Translations under genes and position numbers: made by a program
Assembly: GCF_000317595.1 (NCBI RefSeq)
Contig: NZ_AEJC01000300.1
Coordinates: 1 to 59,217 of the forward strand
Length of the DNA stretch: 59,217 nt
Direction: 5' to 3'
DNA from: Streptomyces ipomoeae 91-03
Lineage (GTDB): Bacteria > Actinomycetota > Actinomycetes > Streptomycetales > Streptomycetaceae
Notes under the pieces: model-generated
What the model was told of the DNA's origin: nothing
Databases searched by the model: none
What the model saw: only the letters and a program-made list of their open reading frames with translations
Shown: one piece after another, positions 26,508 through 35,232 of the stretch
Position numbering within the stretch: the stretch's first letter is position 1
Layout of the letters: each line of letters opens with the position of its first letter

Positions 26508-26580
26508 GGGCGGCGAAGGCGGTTGTCCAACGGGGTGGTGGGCTGCGGGCGCCTGGAGCTCAGCGGGTGATGTGCGCCGA

Positions 26581-27141
26581 CTACCAGCAGACGTAGCGGC
26601 CGTCGACGATGAGGGCGGAGCCGGTGACGAAGGAGGCGGCGTCGGAGGCGAGGAAGACGGCGGGGCCGGCCATCTCCTCGACCTCGGCGATGCGGCCGAG
26701 GGGGGTGTCGGCGGCGTACGCCTTGAGACGCTCGGCCGCCTCGGGCCGCTTGTTCATCGGGGTGAGGGTGTAGCCCGGGCTGATCGAGTTGACGCGGATT
26801 CCGCGGTCGGCCCACTCGGTGGCGAGGCTCTTGGTGAGGTGCATGACGTCGGCCTTGGAGGCGTTGTAGTGGGTCTGGAGCAGTCCGCGGTTGGCGATGG
26901 TGTCGGACATGGAGGCGATGTTGACGATCGAGCCGCCACCGTGGGCGAGCATCACGCGGGCCTCGCCCTGGGCACCGAGGAACACGCCGGTGAGGTTGAT
27001 GTCGACGACCCGGCGGAAGTCCTCGGCGGGCATGTCCTCGGCGGCGATGGCGCCCGCTACGCCCGCGCAGTTGACCGCGGTGCGGATCGGGCCGAGCGCC
27101 TGGACGGCGGCCTGGACGGCCTGGGCGAGGGCGGCACCGTC
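26581..27141 (-). pseudogene. 5'-truncated short-chain dehydrogenase (SDR)
   Basis: The frame shows the SDR core from TAVNCAGVAGA (NAG motif) through INLTGVFLGAQGE, GSIVNIASMS, the catalytic YNASK, VNSISPGYTLTPM and a normal C-terminus. It lacks the N-terminal cofactor motif TGxxxGIG and about 60-70 residues. SDR similarity begins at DGAALAQAV, exactly where the next gene upstream (GH43-like) stops. This marks a recombination or deletion junction. Probably once a polyol dehydrogenase. Confidence 0.75.
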
Positions 27142-28078
27142 AGGGGCGGGGCAGTGCGTGGAACGCCACGGTGTCGCGGTCGAGCAGCAACCGGTCGCCG
27201 TCGGCGGTGAGCCGCGCCAGCTGGACAACGGAGCGGCGCGGGCCCGGGCCGTGGCCGTCCGCGGGGACCGCGTCCCGCTGGGGGTGGGTGAAGTAGAAGA
27301 TCCAGGCCGCGTCGGGCCCGGCGACGACGTCGGCGTGGTGGCCCACGCCCTGGTCGTCCTCGCGGGTGCCCGACCCGTCGAGGACGCGTCCTGCCGGGAT
27401 CCATTCGTCGAGGTCGGTGGAGCGGAACACGTCCTGGCCGTCCCAGCAGTCCACGATCATCCAGTACCGGCCGCCCAGCTGGAAGACGTTGGGCCCCTCG
27501 TGCGGCCGGTGCTCCAGGACCGGGCCCCGCACCCGCCAGTCGTACAGGTCGGTCGAGTCCGCCGCCCAGGTGTGCGAGCCGTGAGCCTCGTCCTTGTACC
27601 ACATACGCCACCCGGAGCCGTCCGGCAGCGGGTGGACGCAGGCGTCGATGACCTGGCGGGAGCTGAGCGGCACCGCTCCGACGTGGACCCAGTGCCACAG
27701 GTCGCCGCTGGTGTAGTGGACGATCTGCCGGTCGTGGCCCTCCCAGCGGTCGGGCACACCTCTGATGTAGCTGACGTACATGTGGAACACCCCGTCGGGC
27801 GCCCGCATGATCTCCGGAGCCCAGAACGTGTTGGTTCCGGGCTCGAACGGCAGGCTGTCCAGCGCCCCGCGGTAGAGCCAGTCGCGGCCATCGGTGCTGG
27901 TCGCCACACCGATCGCGGTGCCGTGCACCCAGGCGACACCGGGCGCGACCACGTCGGCGCGACGCTGTGTGTAGAACATCCACCATTGCCCGCCGTCGTG
28001 CACGACGGCGGGATCGGTCGGGCCCGCGTGGACAGGGTCTTCGTACAGGGGCGCCGGGGCGGGGACCAGGGAGGCCAT
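27140..28078 (-). CDS. Glycoside hydrolase, GH43-like five-bladed beta-propeller
   Basis: A 312-aa, apparently cytoplasmic glycosidase (no signal peptide). Candidate GH43-type triad residues are Asp 22 in GPTDPAVV, Asp 145 in VIDACVHP and Glu 194 in HEGPNVFQ; FWAPEIM (85-91) is also typical. GH43/GH32/GH130-type propellers look alike at this level, so the exact family and specificity (arabinosidase, xylosidase or galactosidase) are open. AAGAAGG precedes ATG 28078. Divergent from the other GH43-like gene. Its stop codon abuts the truncated SDR, so the 3' end may have been reshaped. Confidence 0.75.
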   Translation of the reverse strand: MASLVPAPAPLYEDPVHAGPTDPAVVHDGGQWWMFYTQRRADVVAPGVAWVHGTAIGVATSTDGRDWLYRGALDSLPFEPGTNTFWAPEIMRAPDGVFHMYVSYIRGVPDRWEGHDRQIVHYTSGDLWHWVHVGAVPLSSRQVIDACVHPLPDGSGWRMWYKDEAHGSHTWAADSTDLYDWRVRGPVLEHRPHEGPNVFQLGGRYWMIVDCWDGQDVFRSTDLDEWIPAGRVLDGSGTREDDQGVGHHADVVAGPDAAWIFYFTHPQRDAVPADGHGPGPRRSVVQLARLTADGDRLLLDRDTVAFHALPRP

Positions 28079-28182
28079 GACGACCTTCTTCTGCCGGCGA
28101 CCGCCGGCTTCGTGGGAGAAGTGCGCCGAAACCGGTGAACCGGAGGTTACGGCTGGGAACCGGGATCAGCATGTCCAGTAGG

Positions 28183-28297
28183 TTCATCGTTGTCAACCTC
28201 TGCCATGACCTCTCTCCAGAGCGGTGTCCAAGCTGTGCCTGCACTCGCACCGACCCTCTCCGTGCATGCAACGGTCCGAGCCTTTGACAACGATGAA
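28183..28297. promoter_or_regulatory. Divergent control region with two inverted 14-bp boxes
   Basis: TTGACAACGATGAA occurs on the plus strand at 28284-28297 and on the minus strand at 28196-28183. Each begins with a perfect -35 hexamer and carries the CG-centred AACGAT core typical of LacI-family operators. They face the two GH43-like genes (starts 28078 and 28362). The two LacI genes just downstream are the obvious candidates to bind. No convincing -10 was found. Confidence 0.5.
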
Positions 28298-28361
28298 TCT
28301 CCGATGTGATGCTCCCACCGTCACCGTCACCATCCGTGCCCGCACACGAGGAGACACCCCC

Positions 28362-29357
28362 GTGCCACAGAGCACCCATCACACACGGCCCGCCGGTCAC
28401 CTCTTCGCCTACTTCACCGGCGAGCACCGCGCCGACGGCGAGCGGGTCCGCTTCGCGCTCTCCGACGGTCCCGGCCTGGTCCACTGGACGGAGCTCGCGG
28501 CCATCCCACCGCTGGCCCCGGCCGACGGCGGTGCCCGGGACCCGTTCCTGATCCGGGCCGCGGACGGCAGCGGCTTCCATCTGCTCGCCACCGACCTGCG
28601 CATCCACGGCAGCGCCGGCTGGGAGCAGGCGATCACGCACGGCAGCCGCAGCCTGCTGGTGTGGGACTCGGCCGACCTGAGCAGTTGGGAGGGCCCGCGG
28701 CGAGTGGAGGTCATGCCGGAGCAGGCGGGCTGCGTGTGGGCACCGGAGGCCGTTTACGACCCCGGCCGTGACGAGTACCTGGTGTTCTGGGCCTCCACCG
28801 TCTACCCGGAGGACGACCCCGCGCACCGGAGCCCCTCGTACCAGCGCATGTACTACGCGACCACCAAGGACTTCCGTACGTTCGGCGACCCGTGTGTGTG
28901 GCTGGACAGGGGCCACCCCGTCATCGACTCCACCGTCGTCGAGCACGACGGATGGTTCTACCGGTTCACCAAGGACGAGCGCCTGCCCGGCACACCGGAC
29001 GCACCCGACGCCAAGTTCGTCTTCGTGGAGCGCTCCCGTGACCTGACCTCCCCGGAGTACGAGCCGGTGGCGCAGGGCGTGGGCCGCGGCGTCGAAGGGG
29101 GCGCGGGACTCGCGCACGCCGAGGGGCCGATCGTGCTCCCCGAACCGGACGGGCAGGGCTGGGTGCTGCTGCTCGACGAGTTCGGCGGCCGTGGATACGT
29201 GCCCTTCCGGGCCGATCGCCTGGACAGCCCGGTGTGGCTTCCCGCAGCCGACCCGGACGTCTGCGTGCTGCCGCCGGGGCTCCGCCACGGGTCGGTGCTG
29301 CCGCTCACCGAGGCGGAATGCTCCGCGCTGCACACCTTGATCCCCACCGGAGCCTGA
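28362..29357 (+). CDS. Glycoside hydrolase family 43-like protein
   Basis: A 331-aa propeller glycosidase without signal peptide. Likely catalytic residues are Asp 60 (ARDPFLIR), Asp 189 (VIDSTVV) and Glu 254 (HAEGPIVL). VWAPEAVYDPGRDEYLVFWAST and MYYATTKDFRTF are typical of GH43 arabinosidase/xylosidase-type proteins. GTG 28362 has GAGGAG about 8 nt upstream; the frame is open back to 28224 across the operator region, which argues against a longer protein. It is followed 17 bp later by a LacI regulator, probably one operon. Confidence 0.82.
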   Translation: MPQSTHHTRPAGHLFAYFTGEHRADGERVRFALSDGPGLVHWTELAAIPPLAPADGGARDPFLIRAADGSGFHLLATDLRIHGSAGWEQAITHGSRSLLVWDSADLSSWEGPRRVEVMPEQAGCVWAPEAVYDPGRDEYLVFWASTVYPEDDPAHRSPSYQRMYYATTKDFRTFGDPCVWLDRGHPVIDSTVVEHDGWFYRFTKDERLPGTPDAPDAKFVFVERSRDLTSPEYEPVAQGVGRGVEGGAGLAHAEGPIVLPEPDGQGWVLLLDEFGGRGYVPFRADRLDSPVWLPAADPDVCVLPPGLRHGSVLPLTEAECSALHTLIPTGA

Positions 29358-29374
29358 AGCTCTAGAGTTCAGCC

Positions 29375-30412
29375 ATGCCCACGATGCATGACGTGGCCCT
29401 GCGGGCCGGGGTGTCACTGAAGACCGTCTCCCGGGTGGTCAACGGTGAGCCGAGCGTCAGCGAACAGACCCGGCAGAAGGTCGACGCCGCGATAGCGGAG
29501 CTGGACTTCCGGCCCAACTCGGTCGCCCGCAACCTGCGCACCGGCCGGATCGACGTCGTCGGCCTCGCCCTGCCGCACCTGTCCCAGCCGTACTTCTCCT
29601 CGCTCGCCGAAGCGATCATGAGGGAGGCGGAACGCCACGGGCTCACCGTGCTGATCGAGCTCACCGACGGGGACGCCGAAGCCGAACTGGCGCTGGTGCG
29701 CGAACACGGTCCGCACCTGGGCGGGTTGCTGATGTACCCGGTGGGGCTGTCGGACGCACAGGCCCGGACCATCGCGAGGATCGTGCCGACGGTGTTCATG
29801 TCCGAGCGTGCCTACGACGCGCCCGTCGACCGGGTCGCCATGGCCAACCGGGAAGGCGTCCGCGCCCTCGTCGGGCACCTGGTGTCCCTGGGATACACCC
29901 GGATCGCGGCTCTCGGCGCCGACCACACCGGCCGGCCCGAGCGGTCGGCGGCCCACCTGCGCCTGGACGGCTACCAGGACGGGCTGCGCGACGCCGGCCT
30001 GTCCTACCGCCCCGAACTCGTCATCGACGTGAACGCCCACTGGAGCCGCCCCGAGGGAGCCGCGGGCATCCGCCGGCTGATCGAACGGGGCATACCGTTC
30101 GACGCCGTGATCGCCTTCGCCGACGCACTGGCGCTGGGTGCCCTGCACGCCGTGCGGGAGGCGGGGCTGCGGGTCCCCACGGAGGTGGCCATCGCCGGAT
30201 TCGACAACACGGACGAAGCCCGCTACTCCTACCCGGCGCTCACCTCCATCGCCCCGGGCACGGCACAGATCGCCCGGGAGGCGCTGGCCCTGCTGAACGA
30301 CCGTATGAACGATGCCGCCGGCCAGGAAGCGGGGCGGCTCGTCGTCGCGGACTTCGAACTGATGGTCCGCGAATCGACGTTGGGAGGGATGGCCGCATGG
30401 GGCGGAGCGTGA
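29375..30412 (+). CDS. LacI-family transcriptional regulator 1
   Basis: A 345-aa repressor. The N-terminal HTH and hinge helix (MHDVALRAGVSLKTVSRVVNG, SVARNLRTG) are followed by a periplasmic-binding-protein-like sensor domain (VGLALPHLSQPYFSSL, VIAFADALALGAL, VAIAGFDNT). It shares an operon with the GH43-like gene and overlaps the next LacI gene by 16 bp. Likely to bind the CG-centred boxes at 28183-28297. Ligand unknown. Confidence 0.95.
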   Translation: MPTMHDVALRAGVSLKTVSRVVNGEPSVSEQTRQKVDAAIAELDFRPNSVARNLRTGRIDVVGLALPHLSQPYFSSLAEAIMREAERHGLTVLIELTDGDAEAELALVREHGPHLGGLLMYPVGLSDAQARTIARIVPTVFMSERAYDAPVDRVAMANREGVRALVGHLVSLGYTRIAALGADHTGRPERSAAHLRLDGYQDGLRDAGLSYRPELVIDVNAHWSRPEGAAGIRRLIERGIPFDAVIAFADALALGALHAVREAGLRVPTEVAIAGFDNTDEARYSYPALTSIAPGTAQIAREALALLNDRMNDAAGQEAGRLVVADFELMVRESTLGGMAAWGGA

Positions 30413-31473
30413 CCATGCGCACCGTGGCCGAACGGGCGGGCGTGTCGGCCAAGACGGTCTCCAACGTCGTCAACGGCACCGGCTCGTTCAGCCCCGAGAC
30501 GGAACACCGTGTCCGCGCGGCCATCGAGGAACTCGGCTACCAGGTCAACCCCTTCGCCCGTGGTCTGCGCTCGCGGCGCACGGGCACCATCGCGCTGGCC
30601 CTCCCGAACGTCCACCAGCCGTTCAACGCGGAGCTGGCCGAACAGGTCATCAGGGTCTCGGAGGCCGGGGGACTGAAAGTGGTGGTCGAGCCCACCCGTG
30701 GGAACGCCGCCCGTGAGCGGGCCGCCCTGTCCACGTCCCACGACGAACTCGTGGACGGGGTCATCTACGTGCCCCACGCACTCACTCCCGAGGAGTATCT
30801 GTCCCTCCCCGTCACCCGGCCCACGGTCGTCCTCGGCGAGCGCCCCGCCGACGCGGCGGGGCGGAGCCTGGACTACGTCGAGATCGCCGACGAACAGGGC
30901 GCGCACGCGGCCGTCACCCATCTGCTCGCCCAGGGCCGACGCCGTATCGCCGCGATCTGCGAACGGGCAGAGCCACGTGCCGGCGCCCGGCGCCTGCGCG
31001 GCTACCGCAGAGCCCTCGCGGAAGCCGGAATGGCCTACGACGACTCGCTGGTGATCGGCGTGGACAACGCCGACCTGTGGTCCTCCGGCGCCGGGTCGGT
31101 GACCCGGCTGCTGCGCACCCGGGTCCGCTTCGACGCTCTGTTCTGCCACAACGACGTGGTGGCCATCGGCGCCCTGTCGGTACTGGAACGCAGCGGCGTC
31201 GCCGTGCCCGACGACGTGGCCCTGGCAGGCTTCGACGACATCGAGGCAGCCCGCTTCACCTCCCCGCCGGTGACCACCGTCGACCCGCAGCGCGAGTCGA
31301 TCGCCCGCAGGGCCGTGGCGCTGTTGCGCTCCCGCATGGACGCGGAGGACTTCCGGGAGCTCCAGGGCCGCTGTGAGAGTGCCGGGTTCGTCCTGCGGGT
31401 GCGCGAATCCTCCTCGACAGCGCCGCACACCCTCGCAGACCCGTCGGCACGCGAGGGGGCACAACCCGGCTGA
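30397..31473 (+). CDS. LacI-family transcriptional regulator 2
   Basis: A 358-aa repressor with [24 protein letters not shown], hinge NPFARGLRSRRTG and a sensor domain with IALALPNVHQPFN, DALFCHNDVVAIGAL and VALAGFDDIEAARF. It overlaps regulator 1 by 16 bp, so two paralogous LacI proteins are made from one transcript, an uncommon arrangement. The tail after residue 340 is Ser/Ala rich. Convergent with the broken GH127 gene. Confidence 0.95.
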   Translation: MGRSVTMRTVAERAGVSAKTVSNVVNGTGSFSPETEHRVRAAIEELGYQVNPFARGLRSRRTGTIALALPNVHQPFNAELAEQVIRVSEAGGLKVVVEPTRGNAARERAALSTSHDELVDGVIYVPHALTPEEYLSLPVTRPTVVLGERPADAAGRSLDYVEIADEQGAHAAVTHLLAQGRRRIAAICERAEPRAGARRLRGYRRALAEAGMAYDDSLVIGVDNADLWSSGAGSVTRLLRTRVRFDALFCHNDVVAIGALSVLERSGVAVPDDVALAGFDDIEAARFTSPPVTTVDPQRESIARRAVALLRSRMDAEDFRELQGRCESAGFVLRVRESSSTAPHTLADPSAREGAQPG

Positions 31474-31584
31474 GGGCGCCCGTCCCGGCCTCCCACGTCA
31501 CCCGTCAGGTGCAGCGGTTGCGGAAGTCCCACCGCCGGGAGCGGTGACCGCCGAGCTCGCCCGGCCCCACGCCGCGTCGGCAGG

Positions 31585-32932
31585 TCAGGACGTGGGCAGC
31601 CAGACGCGCATGCTGCCGTCCTCGCGGTTGGCCCAGGCGTAGTAGGGGATCGCGGTCAGTTCGACGGGGTCGCCGTCCGGAACGGGGACCGCGGTGTCCA
31701 GGGACGCATACGGCCACCACGGCTCATCGGGGATGCGGCGCCGGGCGCCGGTGGCCACCACGGTCGTGACCCCGCCGAGCAGGTCCGGGCGGTGCTTCAC
31801 CGTGAGCGGGCGCGCCGTGTCGATGACGATGTCGTCCAGGCCGCCGCCGGGGTGGTCGACCTGTTCCAGGCAGTACACGAGCGGCCCGCGTTCGATCGCC
31901 ACGCAACCTCGTACGGCGTCCACGCACGGGTCGGCCACGGTGAGCCTGGGCTCCAGATCGAGTTCGAGGACGACCTCGTCGCCCACCGCCCAGATGCGTG
32001 CCAGGCGCAGCCAGCCGTCGGTGACGGGGGCGTCCGCCTGGTCGTACGTCCGGTCCCCGCACCGCACCTGGAACCGGCGGCACCACTGCGGGACGCGCAG
32101 GGAGAGCGTCCAGGGCCGGTCGGACGGGGTCTCCTCGACGGTGAGGCGGACCGTGCCCTGCCAGGGGTACTCGGTCGCGGTGCGTACGGCGACCGGAGCG
32201 CCGGCGAGGAAGCCGTTGTAGAGGGTCCGTTCGATCAGGTCGCTGTACCGGGTCTCGCCGGTGAGGAGGGCCATGCGCCAGCTCCACCGCACGGAGGCGA
32301 TGGCGGCGCAGGTCTCACAGTACGCGCGCTCGGTGGGCAGTTCGAACGGGTCGCCGAAGTCCTCCCTTTGGTGGTGTGCGCCGAGTCCGCCCGTCAGATG
32401 GGTCTTGGTGGCGGTCATCGCCTGCCACAACCGCTCGGTGCTGGTGCGCAGTTCGACGTCACCCGTCTCGGCGGCCAGGTCCGCCGCGGCGGCCAGCGGA
32501 TAGAGCCGGCGCACCGCGTGCCCCTCGACGGTGGTCGCCTTACGCAGCGGTACCCGGTCCTGGCTGTAGGCGCCACCGCCGAGCAGGCCGTGGCCGAAGC
32601 GGTCGACGAAGTAGCCCGCCAGGTCCAGGCAACGGCGTTCGCCGGTCTCCCGGTACAACTCGACCAGGGCGGTCTCGACCTCTGGGTGGCCGTCGACGCC
32701 GTCGATGGGCCACCGCCGCCTGGATGAGGTGTCCCGCGCAGTACAACTCATGGCTCCAGGGCAGGCCCTGGTAATGCTTGCCGCCACGACCGGTCTGGAA
32801 CCAGGTGTTCAGATAGCCGTCCGGCTCCTGGGCGGCGGCGACCAGGGAGATGACGCGGTCCACGTCCGAGGCCAGTGAGTCGTCGGCGCCTGGGCGAGCT
32901 GCCAGGAGGCGGCCTCCAGAGCCGGTGCTCAC
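31585..32932 (-). pseudogene. GH127-type beta-L-arabinofuranosidase, broken
   Basis: Two frames carry parts of a GH127 (DUF1680) enzyme. 32932-32740 encodes VDRVISLVAAAQEPDGYLNT and WSHELYCAGHLIQAAVAH. After a frame change near 32715 follow DGHPEVETALVELYRETGE, GGLGAHHQREDFGDPFELP, AYCETCAAIASVRW and the C-terminal beta domains. Around the shift roughly 20-30 expected residues are missing, so this is a real out-of-frame deletion rather than one miscalled base. About 100 N-terminal residues are also absent. It is the distal member of the LacI3-SDR-dgoD cluster. Non-functional as read. Confidence 0.8.
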
Positions 32933-33158
32933 CTCGGCGGTGGCGGGGCGCAGCGCGAGACGGTCGCCGGGTCCGGGGCGGACCGGACCGATGGCGGAGG
33001 GCGGGGCGGGGGTGAGGCAGAGGGGGACATGGTTCTCCGAGGAGAGCAGGGGAGATCAGGAGCGGTAGGGGTCAGCGGAGATCACGGACGTACGGCGAGT
33101 CGGTTGTTGGCACCCGGAGGCCGGCCCGCCGTCGCCACCAGAAGGCCGGCGGGCCGTG

Positions 33159-34304
33159 CTACCAGGAGGCCAGCGAGCCGTCGGCGTTGCGCCACACGGG
33201 GTTGCGCCAGCGGTGGCCGCGTTCGGCGGCGGCGCGGACCGCGTCCTCGTCGATGGTGATGCCGAGGCCCGGTGCGGTCGGGCGCTCGATGTAGCCGTCG
33301 CGGAAGGCGAAGGTCTCGGGGTCCACGAGGTAGTCCAGCAGCCCGCTGCTGTCGCCGTAGCCGATGCCGAGCGCCTGTTCCTGGATGAGGAAGTTGGGGA
33401 TGGCGAAGTCGAGTTGCAGGCTCGCGGCCAGCGCGATCGGGCCGAGCGGGCAGTGCGGAGCCACCAGGACGTCGTACGCCTCGGCCATCGAGGCGATGCG
33501 CCGGGTCTCGGAGATGCCTCCGGCGTGGCTGATGTCGGGCTGGGCCACGGCGATGCCGTCCGAGAGCACGGAGCGGAAGTCCCAACGGGAGAAGAGCCGT
33601 TCACCGGTGGCGATGGGGATCGAGGTGGAGCGTACGACGGCCCCGAGGTCCTGGGTGAACTCGGGCAGTACCGGTTCCTCCACGAACATCGGCAGCAGGG
33701 GCTCCAGCAGCGGCAGTACGCGCCGGGACATCGCGCCGCTGAAGCGGCCGTGGAAGTCCAGTGCCACGTCGCGGTCCGGGCCGATGGCCTCGCGGACCGT
33801 GGTCACACTGTCCACGATGGCGTTGATCGCGGCGGCCGTGGCGAGCGGCTCCAGCTGCCCGCAGGGGTTGAGCTTGACCGCGGTCATGCCCTTGGCGACC
33901 TGCGAGGCCGCCGACTCGGCCAGCTCCTCCAGGTTCTCCCCGCCGACCCAGCCATAGACGCGTACCCGATCGCGCACATGGCCGCCGAGCAGTTGGTACA
34001 CCGGGACGCCGTGGGCCTTGCCCGCGATGTCCCACAGGGCCTGGTCGATGCCGGCCAGGGCGCTGTTGAGGACGACACCGCCACGGTAGAAGCCGCTCTT
34101 GGCGAGCACCTGCCAGTGCTCCTCTATGCGGGCCGGGTCCTGCCCCACGAGGTAGTCGAACATCTCCTCGACGCACTTCGCGACCGTGTGGGCCTTGCCC
34201 TCGACGATGGGCTCTCCCCAGCCGGAGATGCCTTCGTCGGTGTCGACACGCAGGAAGAGCCAGCGCGGTTCGACGAGGAAGAGTTCGTATCCAGTGATCT
34301 TCAC
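33159..34304 (-). CDS. dgoD: D-galactonate dehydratase
   Basis: A 381-aa enolase-superfamily enzyme that dehydrates D-galactonate to 2-keto-3-deoxy-D-galactonate with Mg2+. It follows E. coli DgoD closely over its full length: RWLFLRVDTDEGISGWGEPIVEG, GFYRGGVVLNSALAGIDQALWDI, VALDFHGR, FVEEPVLPE, ATGERLFSRWDF, QPDISHAGGI, APHCPLGPIALAA and the ending WRNPVWRNADGS. GTG 34304 is preceded by GGAGG 8 nt upstream; an ATG at 34331 has no such site. Its product would be used by the kinase and aldolase at 40046-41673. Confidence 0.93.
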   Translation of the reverse strand: MKITGYELFLVEPRWLFLRVDTDEGISGWGEPIVEGKAHTVAKCVEEMFDYLVGQDPARIEEHWQVLAKSGFYRGGVVLNSALAGIDQALWDIAGKAHGVPVYQLLGGHVRDRVRVYGWVGGENLEELAESAASQVAKGMTAVKLNPCGQLEPLATAAAINAIVDSVTTVREAIGPDRDVALDFHGRFSGAMSRRVLPLLEPLLPMFVEEPVLPEFTQDLGAVVRSTSIPIATGERLFSRWDFRSVLSDGIAVAQPDISHAGGISETRRIASMAEAYDVLVAPHCPLGPIALAASLQLDFAIPNFLIQEQALGIGYGDSSGLLDYLVDPETFAFRDGYIERPTAPGLGITIDEDAVRAAAERGHRWRNPVWRNADGSLASW

Positions 34305-34464
34305 GGTGCGGACCTCCGGGTCCTGGAGCACGGCCCGAAGGCCGATGGGGTGCGGGTGCGTGTGCAGGGGTTCACGCTGTTGTCGGATTGAGTCGGATCG
34401 AGGGTGGGGCAGGGGAGAGGAACGGGCTCGCGGGCCGTTTCCGGCCGGTGGTGGCCGTCCCGGG

Positions 34465-35232
34465 CTACTCGTGCGAGCTGATGCTGCGACCGCCGTCCAC
34501 GAGCAGGTTCTGGCCGGTGATGAAAGAGGCGTCGTCGGAGGCGAAGAAGGCCACGGCGGCAGCGATGTCCTCCGGGGTGCCGAGCCTGCCGACCGGTGCG
34601 TACGAGGCGGTCAGGGCCCGGTACTCCGCCGGGACCTGCGCCCACAGGGCCGTCACCACGGCCCCCGGGAGAACGGAGTTGAACCTGATCTGTCCGCCGT
34701 ACTCGACGGCGAGCTGGCGCACCAGGGCGTCGATGCCGCCCTTGGCCGCCGCGTACGCCGGGAAGCCCTTGAAGCCGATGGCCGCGTGGATGGACGAGGT
34801 GATCACCACTGCCCCGCGGGCGTCCCGGAGCAGCGGGACCGTGGCCCGGACACCGTAGAACACCGAGTCCAGACAGAGCCGCAGCTGGTCGTGCCAGGTG
34901 GCGTCGTCCAACTCGTGCGCCGCGCCGCGCAGGTTCTGGCCGGCGTTGAGGTGCAGGACGTCGAGGCGCCCGGTCCAGGACCGGGCCTCGGCGACGACGG
35001 CGGCCCACTCGTCGGGCGAGGTGACGTCGAGCCGCCGGTCCCGGGCGTGTCCTCCCCGGGCGCGGATCTCCTCGGCCACCTTGTGGGCGCCCTCGGCGTC
35101 GACGTCGGTGACGAGCACGGACGCTCCCTCCGCCGCCAGCCGGTGGCCGGTGGCCGCCCCGATGCCCGAGGCAGCCGCGGTGAGCAGGGCCGTACGGCCG
35201 GTGAAACGCGCCGGTGCGGCGGCGACGGTCAT
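34465..35232 (-). CDS. Short-chain dehydrogenase, likely sugar (galactose/arabinose-type) dehydrogenase
   Basis: A 255-aa SDR. The cofactor motif is TAAASGIGAATG (a variant of TGxxxGIG), an Asp at the end of beta-2 (VTDVD) suggests NAD preference, HLNAGQN replaces NNAG, and the active site is ITSSIHAA with YAAAK. ATG 35232 overlaps the LacI3 stop (ATGA). With dgoD next and a lactonase at 41739, oxidation of galactose or a similar aldose to the lactone is the simplest role (inference). The specificity of SDRs is not readable from sequence. Confidence 0.85.
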   Translation of the reverse strand: MTVAAAPARFTGRTALLTAAASGIGAATGHRLAAEGASVLVTDVDAEGAHKVAEEIRARGGHARDRRLDVTSPDEWAAVVAEARSWTGRLDVLHLNAGQNLRGAAHELDDATWHDQLRLCLDSVFYGVRATVPLLRDARGAVVITSSIHAAIGFKGFPAYAAAKGGIDALVRQLAVEYGGQIRFNSVLPGAVVTALWAQVPAEYRALTASYAPVGRLGTPEDIAAAVAFFASDDASFITGQNLLVDGGRSISSHE

